Below are positions 24,808 to 35,349 of a DNA stretch of 64,000 bases, piece after piece; positions within the stretch are counted from its first letter, which is position 1; each line of letters begins with the position of its first letter. The DNA is taken from contig NC_026504.1 of the NCBI RefSeq assembly GCF_000182925.2, positions 4,216,001 to 4,280,000 of the forward strand, in the 5' to 3' direction. This stretch comes from Neurospora crassa OR74A (Eukaryota; Ascomycota; Sordariomycetes; Sordariales; Sordariaceae). Made by a program: the position numbers and the translations under genes. The notes under the pieces were generated by a model, which made no database searches, was not told the DNA's origin, and worked only from the letters and a program-made list of their open reading frames with translations.

Positions 24808-25104
24808 ATAACTTCTACTTTATTTTTGCCATTTTTACTATTTTTAGATATTTTCGCTTATAGCTCTACGAGTCTTTATTGTATTCGAAAACGGACTTCA
24901 AATTCGGATTCCTCGTTGAAAGAGCTATCAAAACATATATGGTGCACCTAGGCGGCCGTCCGCGCTGTGGAATTATACGCGTTTAAAGTCGAAAAATCGA
25001 GGGCTTCTGCCAACCCCTAAAAAATGCCTCAGATGATGGGGGTGCCAAAGAGGGTCTGGCGTTTGGCGGTGGATACGAGGGTCTGGCGTTTGGCGGTGGG
25101 AACG

Positions 25105-26982
25105 ATGACGGCCCTGGCTGGATGCCCCCAAAGCCCGGAGGGTGGATTTTTACGGCTCGCTCCCGCAAGGAAACAGACCACGCATAGGCAACTTCAGCCC
25201 CCTCCGGCGCAACTATCTCCCCCATCGAGCCTCAACACTTTTCAGACCTTACAATAACACTTCAAATCCATCATTCATCTTGACCTTTTCACCCATCACA
25301 TAAATGATCAACACGCCATTCAAATTTTCTCCCCTAGTTTTGTAGCAGAGCGTTCTTCCTGAGCAGATTGACATCTTGAGCAATTACTTCTTACGAGTCG
25401 AGCCCCTTTGTAAGAAGGGTTCTGTATATTCGATGAGATTGTCAACTAAATCTATTTACATCCACTGCTGCTTGTACACCAAGGGCGTGAAGAAGTTATT
25501 GAGAAGTAAAGCGCTGGAAAATTGAGGTCGTCTCATATCGTTGCGCCAATACAGAGCAGTACCAACCATAACTGCACGCAATCTGTGATACCGGATGAGT
25601 CAATGAACTACTTACCTACAGTAGGAAGCGCGATTTTGGAGAGACATAAGTTGTGACTTGCCAGAAAAGGGACAGTTGAAGGATGTTGGACAAAAGCATT
25701 GTTGCTACTCGCTACTTTGGACTACGATCTGGAGTCACGCATGAATGGGTGGATGGTGAATGGACACATCTCAACATGTTCACGGAGCCTTGTTCAACTC
25801 ACGTTGGTACCAAGTGTTGTAAATTGTACATGTACAAATCACCTACCTGACACAACGCACTCAAAACCCGACTGCGGATTTGTGGCGGAAGATCCATGTT
25901 TACCATGTTGGACGGACATCGATTTTACAAGCGCGCCAACGGACTAACATGATTTAACCCTCGCTTCGATAACAGTACGTAGTAACAACCGGGAACCCAA
26001 GTTCGGTTTCCTTCCAAAACGTATCTGGAATAATCGAGGTGTGCGTGGTCGTTGTCTCTTTTGTCTGAGCCGATCTGGGATATATATATTCTTCTTCTTT
26101 TACTCCAAACCACACGGCTCGAAGGCGAGGCAAGGTTTAGTACAGGGTGGACCATTGTTCTCGGGGCGGAGCATTGAAAGTGATCGTAATGGAGGGGCAG
26201 GTTGGTGATTTAATGGAGGTGAAAAGCGAGTATCGATGCGTAGAGGTAGGAATAGGTCAAGGATTGCGAAGGGATGCTGGTTGTAATGGAGCGTTTCCAT
26301 TGATGGTTACACGGGATGCGATTTCGCCAGGGTCGCTTCAACTTTGCACTGATGGTTTTCCAGACTGGTTTTCTGAGTCACGGTTCGTTGGAGACGAGCG
26401 ATGTGATGAATGACAGTTTATGTTCCCACGGCTTGTTGTTGCGTTGGTCAAATTCCATATCGTAGTGACTCGGGGCACTGGGTTTTAGGTTTCCTGGATA
26501 TCAAGCATAAGCAAGAAGCATACTGCAACATTTCATGCCCACCAAATTGTATGCAAGACGGTGATTCTGAATGTCTGCACCCTCCAGCGCCCTCGAGAAG
26601 AAAGGTAAGAGAAGACAGGATACCAAAAGAATCGAATTTACAGTCCTCCGAGCTCCAACGCTGTTCCCTCCACTCTTTTTATCGGGCATAAAGAGCACAT
26701 ATTCGTGCAGTGTGCTTACAGGTTATGCTTGATTTCCTGGGAACCTAAAAACGAACGGCCCAAGACAATGCGGTATGTAAAAATTTATGCAAGTCAACAA
26801 GACAAGATAAGTCAGAAATCTGTCCTGTTTTGACTTGGCTTGTGTGCTTCGCTGGCTTGTAGTAGTGGTTTAAAAGAACCACCATGCCCATGTTGGCCTT
26901 TCTCTCCAGCGACGACCCAAACTCAGAGGCCTACCGAATTCTCTCAGACAAGTGCAACTCCCAATTATAGTCCTATTCCACG
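25105..26982. other. Intergenic region right of the foldback element, no supported gene
   Basis: Composition is normal. Several short frames up to 93 aa are present in both strands without domains or codon consistency. The last 100-200 bases are the likely promoter and leader of the six-cysteine gene at 26,983. Confidence 0.55.
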
Positions 26983-27860
26983 ATGTTCATTACACGAGCT
27001 CTCTTGAGCCTGGCCCTTGCGGTCTCCTTCCCGGTGAGTCCCTCAACCCACTACCTACCTATCTTTGCTCAGAGCACACATCCACTAACAACTTCACCTC
27101 ACCACTCAACAGCCGACCATCACCGCCCAATTCACCACCTCCTTACTAACTCCCAACGCCCAAACGACTGTCCAACTTCGTAACCAGAACGGCACCGCAT
27201 CCGCACTCCCATCCTCATCCAAAACCTTCCAGTCCACCACCGACATCGTCGTCGCCCGCAACGTGGAAGACCCCGACGACTTACTTCCCACCTGGATCGG
27301 GAAAGCCTGCCCCGGCGCCCAGAAACACAATTTCGAGGTTACAGAGGATTGGGCCTGGGGCAGTGCCTTCGAAGCCAAAGTGAACATTTGGTACCTCGAA
27401 GGAGTGCCGGGAAAGCCGAAGAATGGAAAGGGACCGAGGAATTGTGGACGAGTGGCCTGTGGAGGCGATTCGGCTATTTATTGGTGCAATAATGATGTGA
27501 GTCTCTTACCTTCCCTCCGCACCTCCCCCCCCCCCCCTGCCTCTTTTTTCTTGTTTTTTTTCTGGATAGTGGAGGTAGAATCAAAAAAAAAAAAGTCAAG
27601 TAGCTAACAATCATGGGGCCTGGGGCTCGGGCCCCTCCCCCCTTCATAAAAACTAGCCGGGACAGGAAAGAGAACTTCCCAGCTACAGCTGGATTGCACA
27701 GGGGGCAGATGCGCTCTGGCGAGATGCGCGCTGTTGGAGGGATCCTAATAGGTTTGGGAATGAGCGCGAAGGGAGGATTAGAGGAGAGATCTATAGTGAC
27801 CAGACTTGGAGCGTTTTCATTAGGGGGGAGGACTGTTCAAAGCCTGGAAAGACGAGTTGA
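26983..27860 (+). CDS. Small secreted six-cysteine protein, paralogue A, 212 aa
   Basis: Predicted exported protein of unknown function. Exons are 26983-27033, 27113-27496 and 27657-27860. Exon 1 encodes exactly 17 codons, a signal peptide (MFITRALLSLALAVSFP). Intron 1 is 27034-27112 (GTGAGT...ACAG). Intron 2 is 27497-27656 (GTGAGT...CTAG) and contains a long C run and an A run; an alternative acceptor at 27,665 would remove three codons, but alignment with paralogue B favours 27,657. Mature cysteines fall as C...CGRVAC...YWC...C...EDC, six in all, in the same order as paralogue B. The CGRVxC...SAIYWCN motif and the final TWSVFIRGEDC recur in small ascomycete secreted proteins. The segment between signal and first Cys is about 60 residues longer than in B. 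Confidence 0.82.
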
Positions 27861-28525
27861 ATGGGAAAAATTGGGGAGGGACAGATTAAGGCGTATTTAT
27901 CAGGGTATAAAGGACTGAGAAGGAAAAAGACGTGGCAGTCAGGAAGTTAGAACCCATGTTGTGGGTGTGGTGTGGTGAAGAGGTGATGCCGTCTTGGGAA
28001 GAATGTCTGAGGAGAGTCGGTGGTCTGGAGTTGGGTCTTTTGTAAAGAGTTCCTACTGCGTACCCATCTGCACTCCCAGATTGGTTTCAATTCTGTTCGC
28101 ATAGCTAAGATGTTTATGCAGAGGTAGCTGTTGGTGAACAGGACTTTTTTGTCCATGTTTTCATGAAATTGAGTACAAGGAAACACTTTCGTTTGCTTGT
28201 TGGTTCCCATGTTTCAGTGTATGGTAGAACAGGTTCGGAAGCTCTGTGATATTACCAGCCTAGTGCCACTCGTCAAATTGATATCGGATTGATTAAAAAT
28301 CTTCCGTTGGCTTCTGTTGGGAGGTGTATGTAACGATTCATCATCGACACCAAGCCGAGTCACTTTTCCTTTTGATGGTATGGTTCGTGATGGCAGTTAA
28401 AAAGTTTATAACCGCCAGTGAATCTCACAGTTTTCCCTGTACATTCGAGTCAGCGCAACCAGACCAGTTTTGAACCGACAACTCACCTCTCCAATACAAC
28501 ATCAAGCCCTTCAACTTTCACAGCC
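27861..28525. other. Spacer between the tandem six-cysteine genes
   Basis: 665 bp with no gene seen. It should contain the 3' end of paralogue A and the promoter of paralogue B. Confidence 0.6.
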
Positions 28526-29185
28526 ATGCCTTCGCCTAGCGCCATCCTCCGACTGGCTTCTTTTGCCATTCTCCCAGTTCGTCTTTCTCCGTGCCTCACC
28601 GTCTCCATTGTTCTCTTTTAGTCTTTGATCACGGGTCTAATGACACATCTCCTCCGCACAGCTTGCCGTCCTTGGCCGCACTGTCAGACCTTATATGCTA
28701 CCAAGGGACGCCAACACTACCTCTGATGGATTGATCCACCCCAAGCAATTGACATTCAGCGTCAATTGCTCGATTTCCGATCACTATGGCCATGGCAACG
28801 GTGTGCTGGAGGGTTTTCATTACCTCATGAGTCGGGGCGGGATGCCGGGGAACAAGCCTGGGAGTTGCGGCCGGATTAGCTGCTCTCACGACACTGGAAT
28901 TCATTGGTGCAACGAAGTGAGTCGTGGCCATTTTTCCATTTTTTTTTTCATTTTTTTAGTGCTAATCAACGACGATCTGAACAGGACAAGACCAAGCGCA
29001 AAGAACTTGAATCCTACCAAGTAATCGCGCGTGCTGTCATGGAGATCTTCCAACAAAAGCCCTGTTGGCAGAACTTCGACGATGATGACTTTATGGGTGC
29101 CGGGATTAAGGGGAAGGCTTTGGTTGATGGTGAAGACTGGAGTGTTTGGGTGTCCCATGAAGACTGTTCGGCGGCGTCGGTGTGA
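28526..29185 (+). CDS. Small secreted six-cysteine protein, paralogue B, 168 aa
   Basis: Predicted exported protein of unknown function, the tandem partner of the gene at 26,983. Exons are 28526-28576, 28662-28916 and 28985-29185. Introns are 28577-28661 (GTTCGT...ACAG) and 28917-28984 (GTGAGT...ACAG), both phase 0 and at the same protein positions as in paralogue A: after the 17-codon signal peptide and just after the WCN motif. Cysteines follow N-C, CGRISC, HWC, KPCW and HEDC, six in total, so three disulfides are likely. Shared landmarks with A are PGxxxxCGRxxC, the DSAIYWCN/DTGIHWCN block, ELxSY and the terminal WSVxxxxEDC. The family resembles fungal small secreted proteins sometimes compared with killer-toxin or effector folds, but I see no decisive evidence for any activity. 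Confidence 0.85.
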
Positions 29186-29640
29186 AGGGAACTAATGTGA
29201 TGTCGGCTGCAAAGGTGCGTGTGTGCCGAGGGTGGCGGGGATGCTAGAATTGCCATCCGAAGGGAAATCAAACAGGATATAGCTTGGGAGTAGCATTCAT
29301 TAAGAGGACTAATAAAAGAAATTGTTTGCCCTGGGAGAGAGCATCATAGTGAAAACTTGAGGTGTTCTTGTATAAAGACACGCATACTGGTGTTCAAGGA
29401 GCGTCGCACCGACGTTTGTGTTACCTTCGTTGAATGGTAAGGAAATGTGATTTTGATACCCACAATTAGCCGGTACCACGAATACGGCAATTTGAGGAGA
29501 GAAAGAGTCACTGGCCTTATATCACCCGCAATTGCTCCATGGTCTAGGTTTGCGACAATTTACAGCTGCCTATAGGGCGCTGAATTCATTCACGTGTCTT
29601 TCCTCATTGTGGATGTTCCTGTTGTCTTGATGCTCCCGAG
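29186..29640. other. Intergenic region between paralogue B and the NRPS relic
   Basis: About 450 bases of normal composition. No gene or RNA recognised. Confidence 0.5.
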
Positions 29641-30905
29641 TGAACCATGATGGTTGTGAATGGGGATACCACGTGATTCAGCAGCATGGGACTCCCATAT
29701 TGCCTTCCGGTTGCCAAATCCGAAACAAGATCACGTCCCTGCTGAGTGCGCCCAGACGCTGTCCTAGAATCCTGACGGATCACTGGTTGATATTGGCCGC
29801 AACAAATGGGTTGATTAAGCTCCGTGGACAGCGTCTCGAGCTAAGCGAGGTGAAGTATCATGTTTGCAACTCACTGCGGGATCTGAGCCAGGTTGAAGCT
29901 ATTGCGGCGGAAATCATCACGCCTATTGATTGTGCCGGTCCGATTCTTGCGGTGTTCTTTTAGCGTTACTAAGGCAGAAGAGAATGACGTAAGCTCGGAT
30001 AACCATGCTGACAATCGAACTAGACTCGCACGCGTGACTGGGGGTCTGGAAAAAGGACTGAGAGATCAAGTCTCGCAGTACATGGCGCCCAAAATATAGG
30101 TATATCCACGGCGACAAGGTGCCGATGACCACGATCAACCAGACCGACCGACACGTTCTGAGGTGGATAGGTAACAGGTGCACGTTATCGGAGCTGGCTA
30201 CTATGCACCAACAATCGTCTTTCCCTTCGCCGCACCATTTCCCTCCCTTCTTCTACCTCGTCAAACGATGGAGATGATGAAATTTCACCAGCAACCCACT
30301 TCTACGCCTCCTTCGCCTTTGCGCTCTCCCGGTTTTTCGGCGCACGCAAACTCCTCTTCGGCCGCCTCGTGACCGGCCGATCTGCGCTTCCCGCGGCACT
30401 GCAGAACGTGATCGGACCGACCATGACGGAACTCCCTGTCTGCGTTTTTGTCTCGGGTCACGACACCTTGAGCAGCGTCGCTAAGCGGCTGCAGGAGCAA
30501 TTCATTGAGGAGTCGAAGTACGAAGCGGTGGGGATGAGGGAGATTATCAAAGGCGCTACAGACTGGGATTGGGAAGGGGTAGAAGGGGAGAAGGAAAGGG
30601 ATTTTGGGTGGAGGACTGCTTATCAGCGGGGGAATGAAACCGGCAGTAGTAGTAATGAGGAGGAAGGGATTGAAGTTGGGTTGTTCGAGAAGGGGGAAGT
30701 AGAGTTCTATGAGAGGGAGATGCCGGCTAGAGAGAGACCAGAGGTATATGCTACGCCTGATAGAGAGAGTGGGGTGTTGGTTTTGGAATTTGAGGGTAGT
30801 AAGGAGTGGGCGAGGGGGGTGGGGATTGGAAAAGAAGGGGTGAGGAGGTTTTTGGAAGTTTTAGGATGTGTTTTAAGTGGTGATTTGGGTCCTCACGTGA
30901 GGTAA
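29640..30905 (+). pseudogene. Decayed NRPS fragment: end of an adenylation domain followed by part of a condensation domain
   Basis: Remnant of a non-ribosomal peptide synthetase. The first frame (to 29,963) holds LIKLRGQRLELSEV, the adenylation A8-region motif, continuing to AEIITPIDCAGPILAVFF. After a frame change, GGLEKGLRDQVSQYMAPKI (about 30,040-30,099) leads to a stop, and in another frame PMTTINQTDRHVLRW (30,123-30,167) matches the A10 region. A third frame (about 30,294-30,905) holds FYASFAFALSRFFGARKLLF, then GRLVTGRSALPAALQNVIGP and TMTELPV, typical of a condensation domain downstream of its active site. The HHxxxDG active-site motif and a thiolation domain with its phosphopantetheine Ser are not found. 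At least two frameshifts plus the missing modules mean it is nonfunctional. Composition is normal, so decay was not by RIP. Confidence 0.8.
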
Positions 30906-32403
30906 ATAGTGAAGTAGGCTGGATGGAGGAAAGTGTATATCGGGTCAAAATTGTCTCATGGTTTTCAACAAAAAGGTTTTGTTGGTTTTTGTTTTCTTTT
31001 GTTATTCCCTGGCTAGACTTTTTGCTTTGTTTCTGTAAAAAGCAGGTGCGGGTCTTGACAATGGTCCAGATGCTGGTATCGCCGAACAAGAGGAAAAAAA
31101 AAAAAGGAAAAGAAAAGGAAAAGAAAGGAGGGAGAGAGAAAGAAGAGAAAGGACAGAAAGGCTAGAGTCTACAGCATTTTTCAATAGTAAGCGACAGGCA
31201 AACCGGCAATCACAATGAATGGCCAGCACGTGGGTAAGGTCAGTAACATCGTGAACCTTGACATCCCGCGCATGTAAATCGACCGATATGACGCCCAAAG
31301 CACACCCAACACTCCACAAGGGTTTCCCTTTCATAAATCGGCCATAGGTAATCCGATTCCGCAAAAGGAAGGTCCAAATTCACTTTAAAGTCATAGATTA
31401 GTACATCTATGTCCCAATCGGATGCCCGTGCCGGTTGAAAATGTTGCTATGCAATCCAGAAACCCAAGCCCTTCCAAGCACGTTGACGAACAAGCAAGTG
31501 CGAGACGTTCAACGGTCTATACGAAATTGCTAAACCCCGGCAACATACCATCACGCTATCACAACTACTAAAGGTTCCGAATGGAACGTTGAACAGGGAC
31601 CGTAAAGCCGTGGTGGACTCCAGCGGGGGACGTGTAAGGTGATGATCATGAACTGCAGCTCCCTCCAAAATTACCGAGGTTCACCGATCTTGATTTTTCA
31701 AATCGACAAAAGTTGACTCGCATCCGGATAGTACGAGATACCAAACCGTTCTCGTTGAAAAAGAAAAGAGCAATGATACCTATCCCGAAGCTGCACAAGC
31801 CCCTGTTGTTCCCTTCGCTTCCAGTTTTTGTGCGGTGGTGATAGTTACCTAAGCTCTTAAGGTACCTTACACTCCAAGATCGCTACTGATCAGATCAATC
31901 CCCTGCCAAACCGTTTAGCGCTAACTATTCCGCCAATCATCTTACACGGATTTGCCTTGAATCGGCACAACTCTTGTCGAATGGCCAACCACGTGCGGAG
32001 GTGTTTGGCTATAAGGTACACTACACCACCATAGGTTTCGCCAACCACCTTTTAAAGATCGAATTAACCGATGTGACGGGATGTGGTACCATGGGGTAAG
32101 TGGTTCGAGAGCTGTTCGCTGCTACGACTGCGACGCTGCCATTGACCCCTGGCCCTTGGCCTTGACCCCTGAAGCTGTTTCGGGGAGCTCACGCTCGAGA
32201 GTGAGTGGGTGATAGTCGATGCTACTATTTCCAGGTACGAAACGCGCATCATGACCAGCAGAAGCGAGGGACAGGACAGATGCAGGCAATGATAAACTGG
32301 AGAGCCCCCTTCGCCTTGATCGTTCTGGTCCGGCTCTCTGTGTTTCTTCCTGGACGTGGGTAGTTTTATTGCCAACGGACACGGCGTCGGCATCACGATC
32401 ATC
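30906..32403. other. Intergenic region with a purine tract
   Basis: About 1.5 kb without a supported gene. 31,090-31,160 is an A/G tract (AAAAGGAAAAG and GAGAGAGAAAG runs). The last few hundred bases should be the promoter of the acid phosphatase. Confidence 0.55.
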
Positions 32404-33980
32404 ATGATGGACACCCTCACCCTTCTTACCTTGGTCAAGGGACTTCCCTTGCTGGCTCTGGGTGTGGCAGCGGGAGCGACCTATCCTCCGATTCCCGCTG
32501 ACCTGACCACACCCGTCCAGCACCGCATCGCCATCAACAGCCCGACGTGTGAGTGACCTTTTTTTTCCCATCATAGAGCAAGACCCGAAGGAGCTGACAT
32601 CAAGGCCCAACAGCCGTCCGCATCGCCTGGAACACGTACAAGCAGCTCAGCCAGCCGTGTGTCCAATACGGCACATCGCCATCCTCCCTCGGCTCCCAAT
32701 CCTGCTCTACGTCGTCTATCACCTACCCGACATCGCGCACATGGGCCAACGTGGTCACCATCAACGACCTCACACCCGCCACCACGTACTACTACAAGAT
32801 CGTCTCAACCAACTCCACGGTCGAGACCTTTACCAGCCCGCGCCTACCGGGCGACAAGACGCCTTTCAACATCAGTATCGTCATCGACCTCGGCGTCTAC
32901 GGCAAAGACGGGTTCACGATTGAGCAGGATCAGAGCAAGCGAGACCTGATCCCGTCCATCGATCCGTCGCTCAACCACACCACCATTGGCCGGCTGCGCG
33001 ACAACATCGACAAGTACGACTTCATCGTGCACCCAGGTGACATTGGCTACGCCGACGACTGGATCCTCAAAGCGCACAACTGGCTCGACGGAAAGGACGG
33101 CTACCAAGCCATCACCGAGACCTTCTTTGACCAGCTGGCGCCCATCGCCGCGCGGAAACCCTACATGGCCAGCCCCGGTAACCACGAAGCTGCTTGCCAA
33201 GAGGTGCCCAGAACCAGCGGCTTGTGCCCTTCGGGCCAAAAGAATTTCACCGACTTCATCAACCGCTTCGGTCTCGTCCTGCCGACCGCTTTCAGCTCCA
33301 CGTCGCCCGACTCGGCAGCAAAGGTCAACGCCAACAAGGCTCGCATCCTCGCCAACCCGCCCTTTTGGTACTCGTTCGAGTACGGCATGGCGCACATCGT
33401 CATGATCGACACGGAAACCGACTTTGAAGACGCGCCCGACCAACCGGGGGGATCGGCGAATCTCAACGGGGGTCCCTTTGGCTCGTACCTCCGCCAGCAG
33501 CTGGACTTTTTGGAGGCTGACCTTGCCTCGGTCGACAGGTCGGTTACGCCCTGGGTTGTGGTAGCGGGTCACAGACCATGGTACACCACGGGCTCGGGCG
33601 ACGATTGCCAGCCGTGCAAGAAGGCGTTTGAGCCGCTGTTTTACAAGTACGGAGTTGACTTGGGCGTGTTTGGGCATGTGCATAACAGCCAGAGGTTCGC
33701 GCCGGTGGTGAATGATACCGCGGACCCGGCGGGCATGGAGAATCCCAAGGCGCCCATGTATATCGTGGCGGGCGGCGCGGGAAACGTGGAAGGGTTGACC
33801 AAGGTCGGAAAGAATGTGTCGACGAATCGGTTCGCGTATGATGACGCGTTCAGCTATGCGACGGTGAATTTCTTGGATGAGCAACGGATGCAGGTGGACT
33901 TTATCAACAGCGAGACGGGTGCGATTTTGGATCGGTCGGTGCTGTTCAAGAAGCATGATCAGCAATTTGTTGTGCAGTGA
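32404..33980 (+). CDS. Secreted purple acid phosphatase, 503 aa
   Basis: Binuclear-metal phosphomonoesterase that releases phosphate from organic esters outside the cell or in the wall. Exon 1 is 32404-32548 and exon 2 is 32614-33980; the intron (32549-32613, GTGAGT...ACAG) joins NSPT to SVRIAWNTY. A hydrophobic signal follows the start MMDTLTLLTLVKGLPLLALG; 32,407 is an equally possible start. An N-terminal fibronectin-like domain (about residues 25-125) precedes the metallophosphoesterase domain. Metal-ligand motifs are present in order: Asp140 (IVIDLGVYG), GDxxYADD at about 190-196, GNHE at about 237-240, VAGHRPWY with His368, and FGHVH with His403 and His405. Several NxT/S sites suggest glycosylation. 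No defect seen. Phosphate-starvation control is usual for the family but no regulatory site was identified here. Confidence 0.95.
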
Positions 33981-34440
33981 GTTGGTTAGTTGGTTGGTTG
34001 ATTTTCTGTCAAGTCCTGTTCCTGTTCGGTATCGCGTTTATCCGGTTGAGTAGACTTTGCAAACAGTCTTTGGGTTCGTTGCAGTAACCTCAAGCATACC
34101 TACCTATCAATGTACATATGTACTCGCCTGCCTTACTGTGAGCGTGGTGAGTTGGGTTTCCTGGATTTCCTTGGTATTTCTGCAAGGCGCTGTTGCATTT
34201 ACTGCAGCAGCAGTGCAGCTGTAGACTATGCGCAGTAGTGGGCAGGTTTTCCCCAAGCCCCAGTCTATATTGTGGACTTGACGAGATCTCAGGAATTTCC
34301 AAGTCAATGAAGATGGACAGTTCGAATAAAAGTGCCTAAAACAACAGTTAGAGAGAGTAACGACTGCCGCCCTTGCCGGGAACACTGGGATCCTGAACAT
34401 AGCCTGGTAATACCCCAAATAACAATATTTAATCATTACA
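33981..34440. other. 3' flank of the acid phosphatase, last normal-composition stretch before the large island
   Basis: Likely 3' UTR followed by spacer. No gene seen. Composition shifts to AT-rich near 34,430. Confidence 0.55.
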
Positions 34441-34445
34441 CTATG

Positions 34446-34485
34446 TTTTCTCCACCGATTATTATTTGACAATCGGTGGACAAAA
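34446..34485. repeat. Hairpin at the left boundary of the large AT-rich island
   Basis: TCCACCGATT (34,451-34,460) pairs perfectly with AATCGGTGGA (34,471-34,480) across a 10-nt loop; TTTT and AAAA flanks extend the arms after one mismatch. It sits exactly where normal DNA becomes RIP-degraded, so it may be the end of a mobile element. Confidence 0.75.
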
Positions 34486-35086
34486 TATTATTTTTCTACA
34501 CAATCTTTGCACTTACCAGAACATTCGTCAAAGCCAATTAACTATATTCGCATTGTCCGTATATAAATACCGTTACTTTCATTTCCTCTTAATATTTCTT
34601 TTTCAACCGAAATATTTATAGTTACCTAAACCGTATAAAAACCCGAAAGCCTAATATTTTCTATTACATTATATTTAAGTACATCTAAAACATTATAGTA
34701 AAATTTATCGTCGTATACAATAAATAAATTCTATAAGTATAATATTCAATTTAATATATATCGTATTTTAATATCTCTCTACTAATAAGTCTCTTTCTAT
34801 ACAAACTTTAACTTCCTTAACTATATTTATTAAGTACAATATTTTATTAATCCCAATATCCCTTATTGCCTAATATCTATATTCTAATAATAATGTACTT
34901 ATATAATAATTGATTTCTATTGTATATCTATTTCTTTATAATATTTTTACATTATAAATATAAACTCGTAATAAATACCTATCTCCTTACAATTACTTTC
35001 TAATATAAATAAAATACAGTTCCCCTGGGCAGAGCCAATGTCCAGGGGAGACAGAGAGACGCCCTTAGAAATTACTTAGTGTTAAG
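34486..35086. other. AT-rich degraded repeat DNA, with a second hairpin near its right end
   Basis: RIP-like composition, no readable protein. Near the right end TCCCCTGGGCA (35,021-35,031) pairs with TGTCCAGGGGA (35,039-35,049) with one G-T wobble. Together with the hairpin at 34,451 it may delimit a small degraded element of about 600 bp. Confidence 0.5.

Positions 35087-35131
<45 letters not shown>
35087..35131 (+). repeat. Poly-A tract of 45 bases
   Basis: Uninterrupted A run. More A-rich runs follow (35,280-35,310). It could be the tail of a retroposed element or plain homopolymer expansion. Confidence 0.9.
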
Positions 35132-35133
<2 letters not shown>

Positions 35134-35349
35134 TTAAGCTGGACTGAACGAGTAACCTTTAAAAAAGACAACACTAATAATAACCATTAAACTATAAACT
35201 CTAATGTTTTCCTAAATAAGTAATTGAATCATCTGCTTTATATTACCAACCTCGTTTTCCCTTCTCCCCCCACCCCTTTAAAAAAAAAAAAAAAGAAAAA
35301 AAAAAAAACTCAAAGGCAAAGTTTTGAATTTTTTTTTTTTATTTTTTCG

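Larger units (their letters stand above)
14641..25104. mobile_element. Palindromic (foldback) element of about 1.1 kb, split by an LTR retrotransposon
   Basis: The left part is 14,641-15,453 and the right part 24,813-25,104. Removing the inserted retrotransposon rejoins about 1,105 bp that is inverted-repeat nearly to its centre (near 15,195). The outer 230-260 bp of the arms are almost identical when one is reverse-complemented, including CGTTCCCACCGCCAAACGCC at both ends and the GGTGCACCATATATG stretch. The right end carries a second tandem copy of the 20-odd-bp tip (25,050-25,075 and 25,078-25,104). Inner arm pairing is visible, for example 14,990-15,055 with 15,335-15,400. The outer arms keep normal composition; the inner arms are RIP-degraded. 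No transposase frame is present, so it resembles a non-autonomous foldback or MITE-like element. I see no clear target-site duplication. Confidence 0.75.

Noticed and set aside
32844-33965. 373-codon minus-strand open frame over the acid phosphatase
   Set aside because: It mirrors a GC-rich real gene; the plus strand has all metallophosphoesterase motifs.
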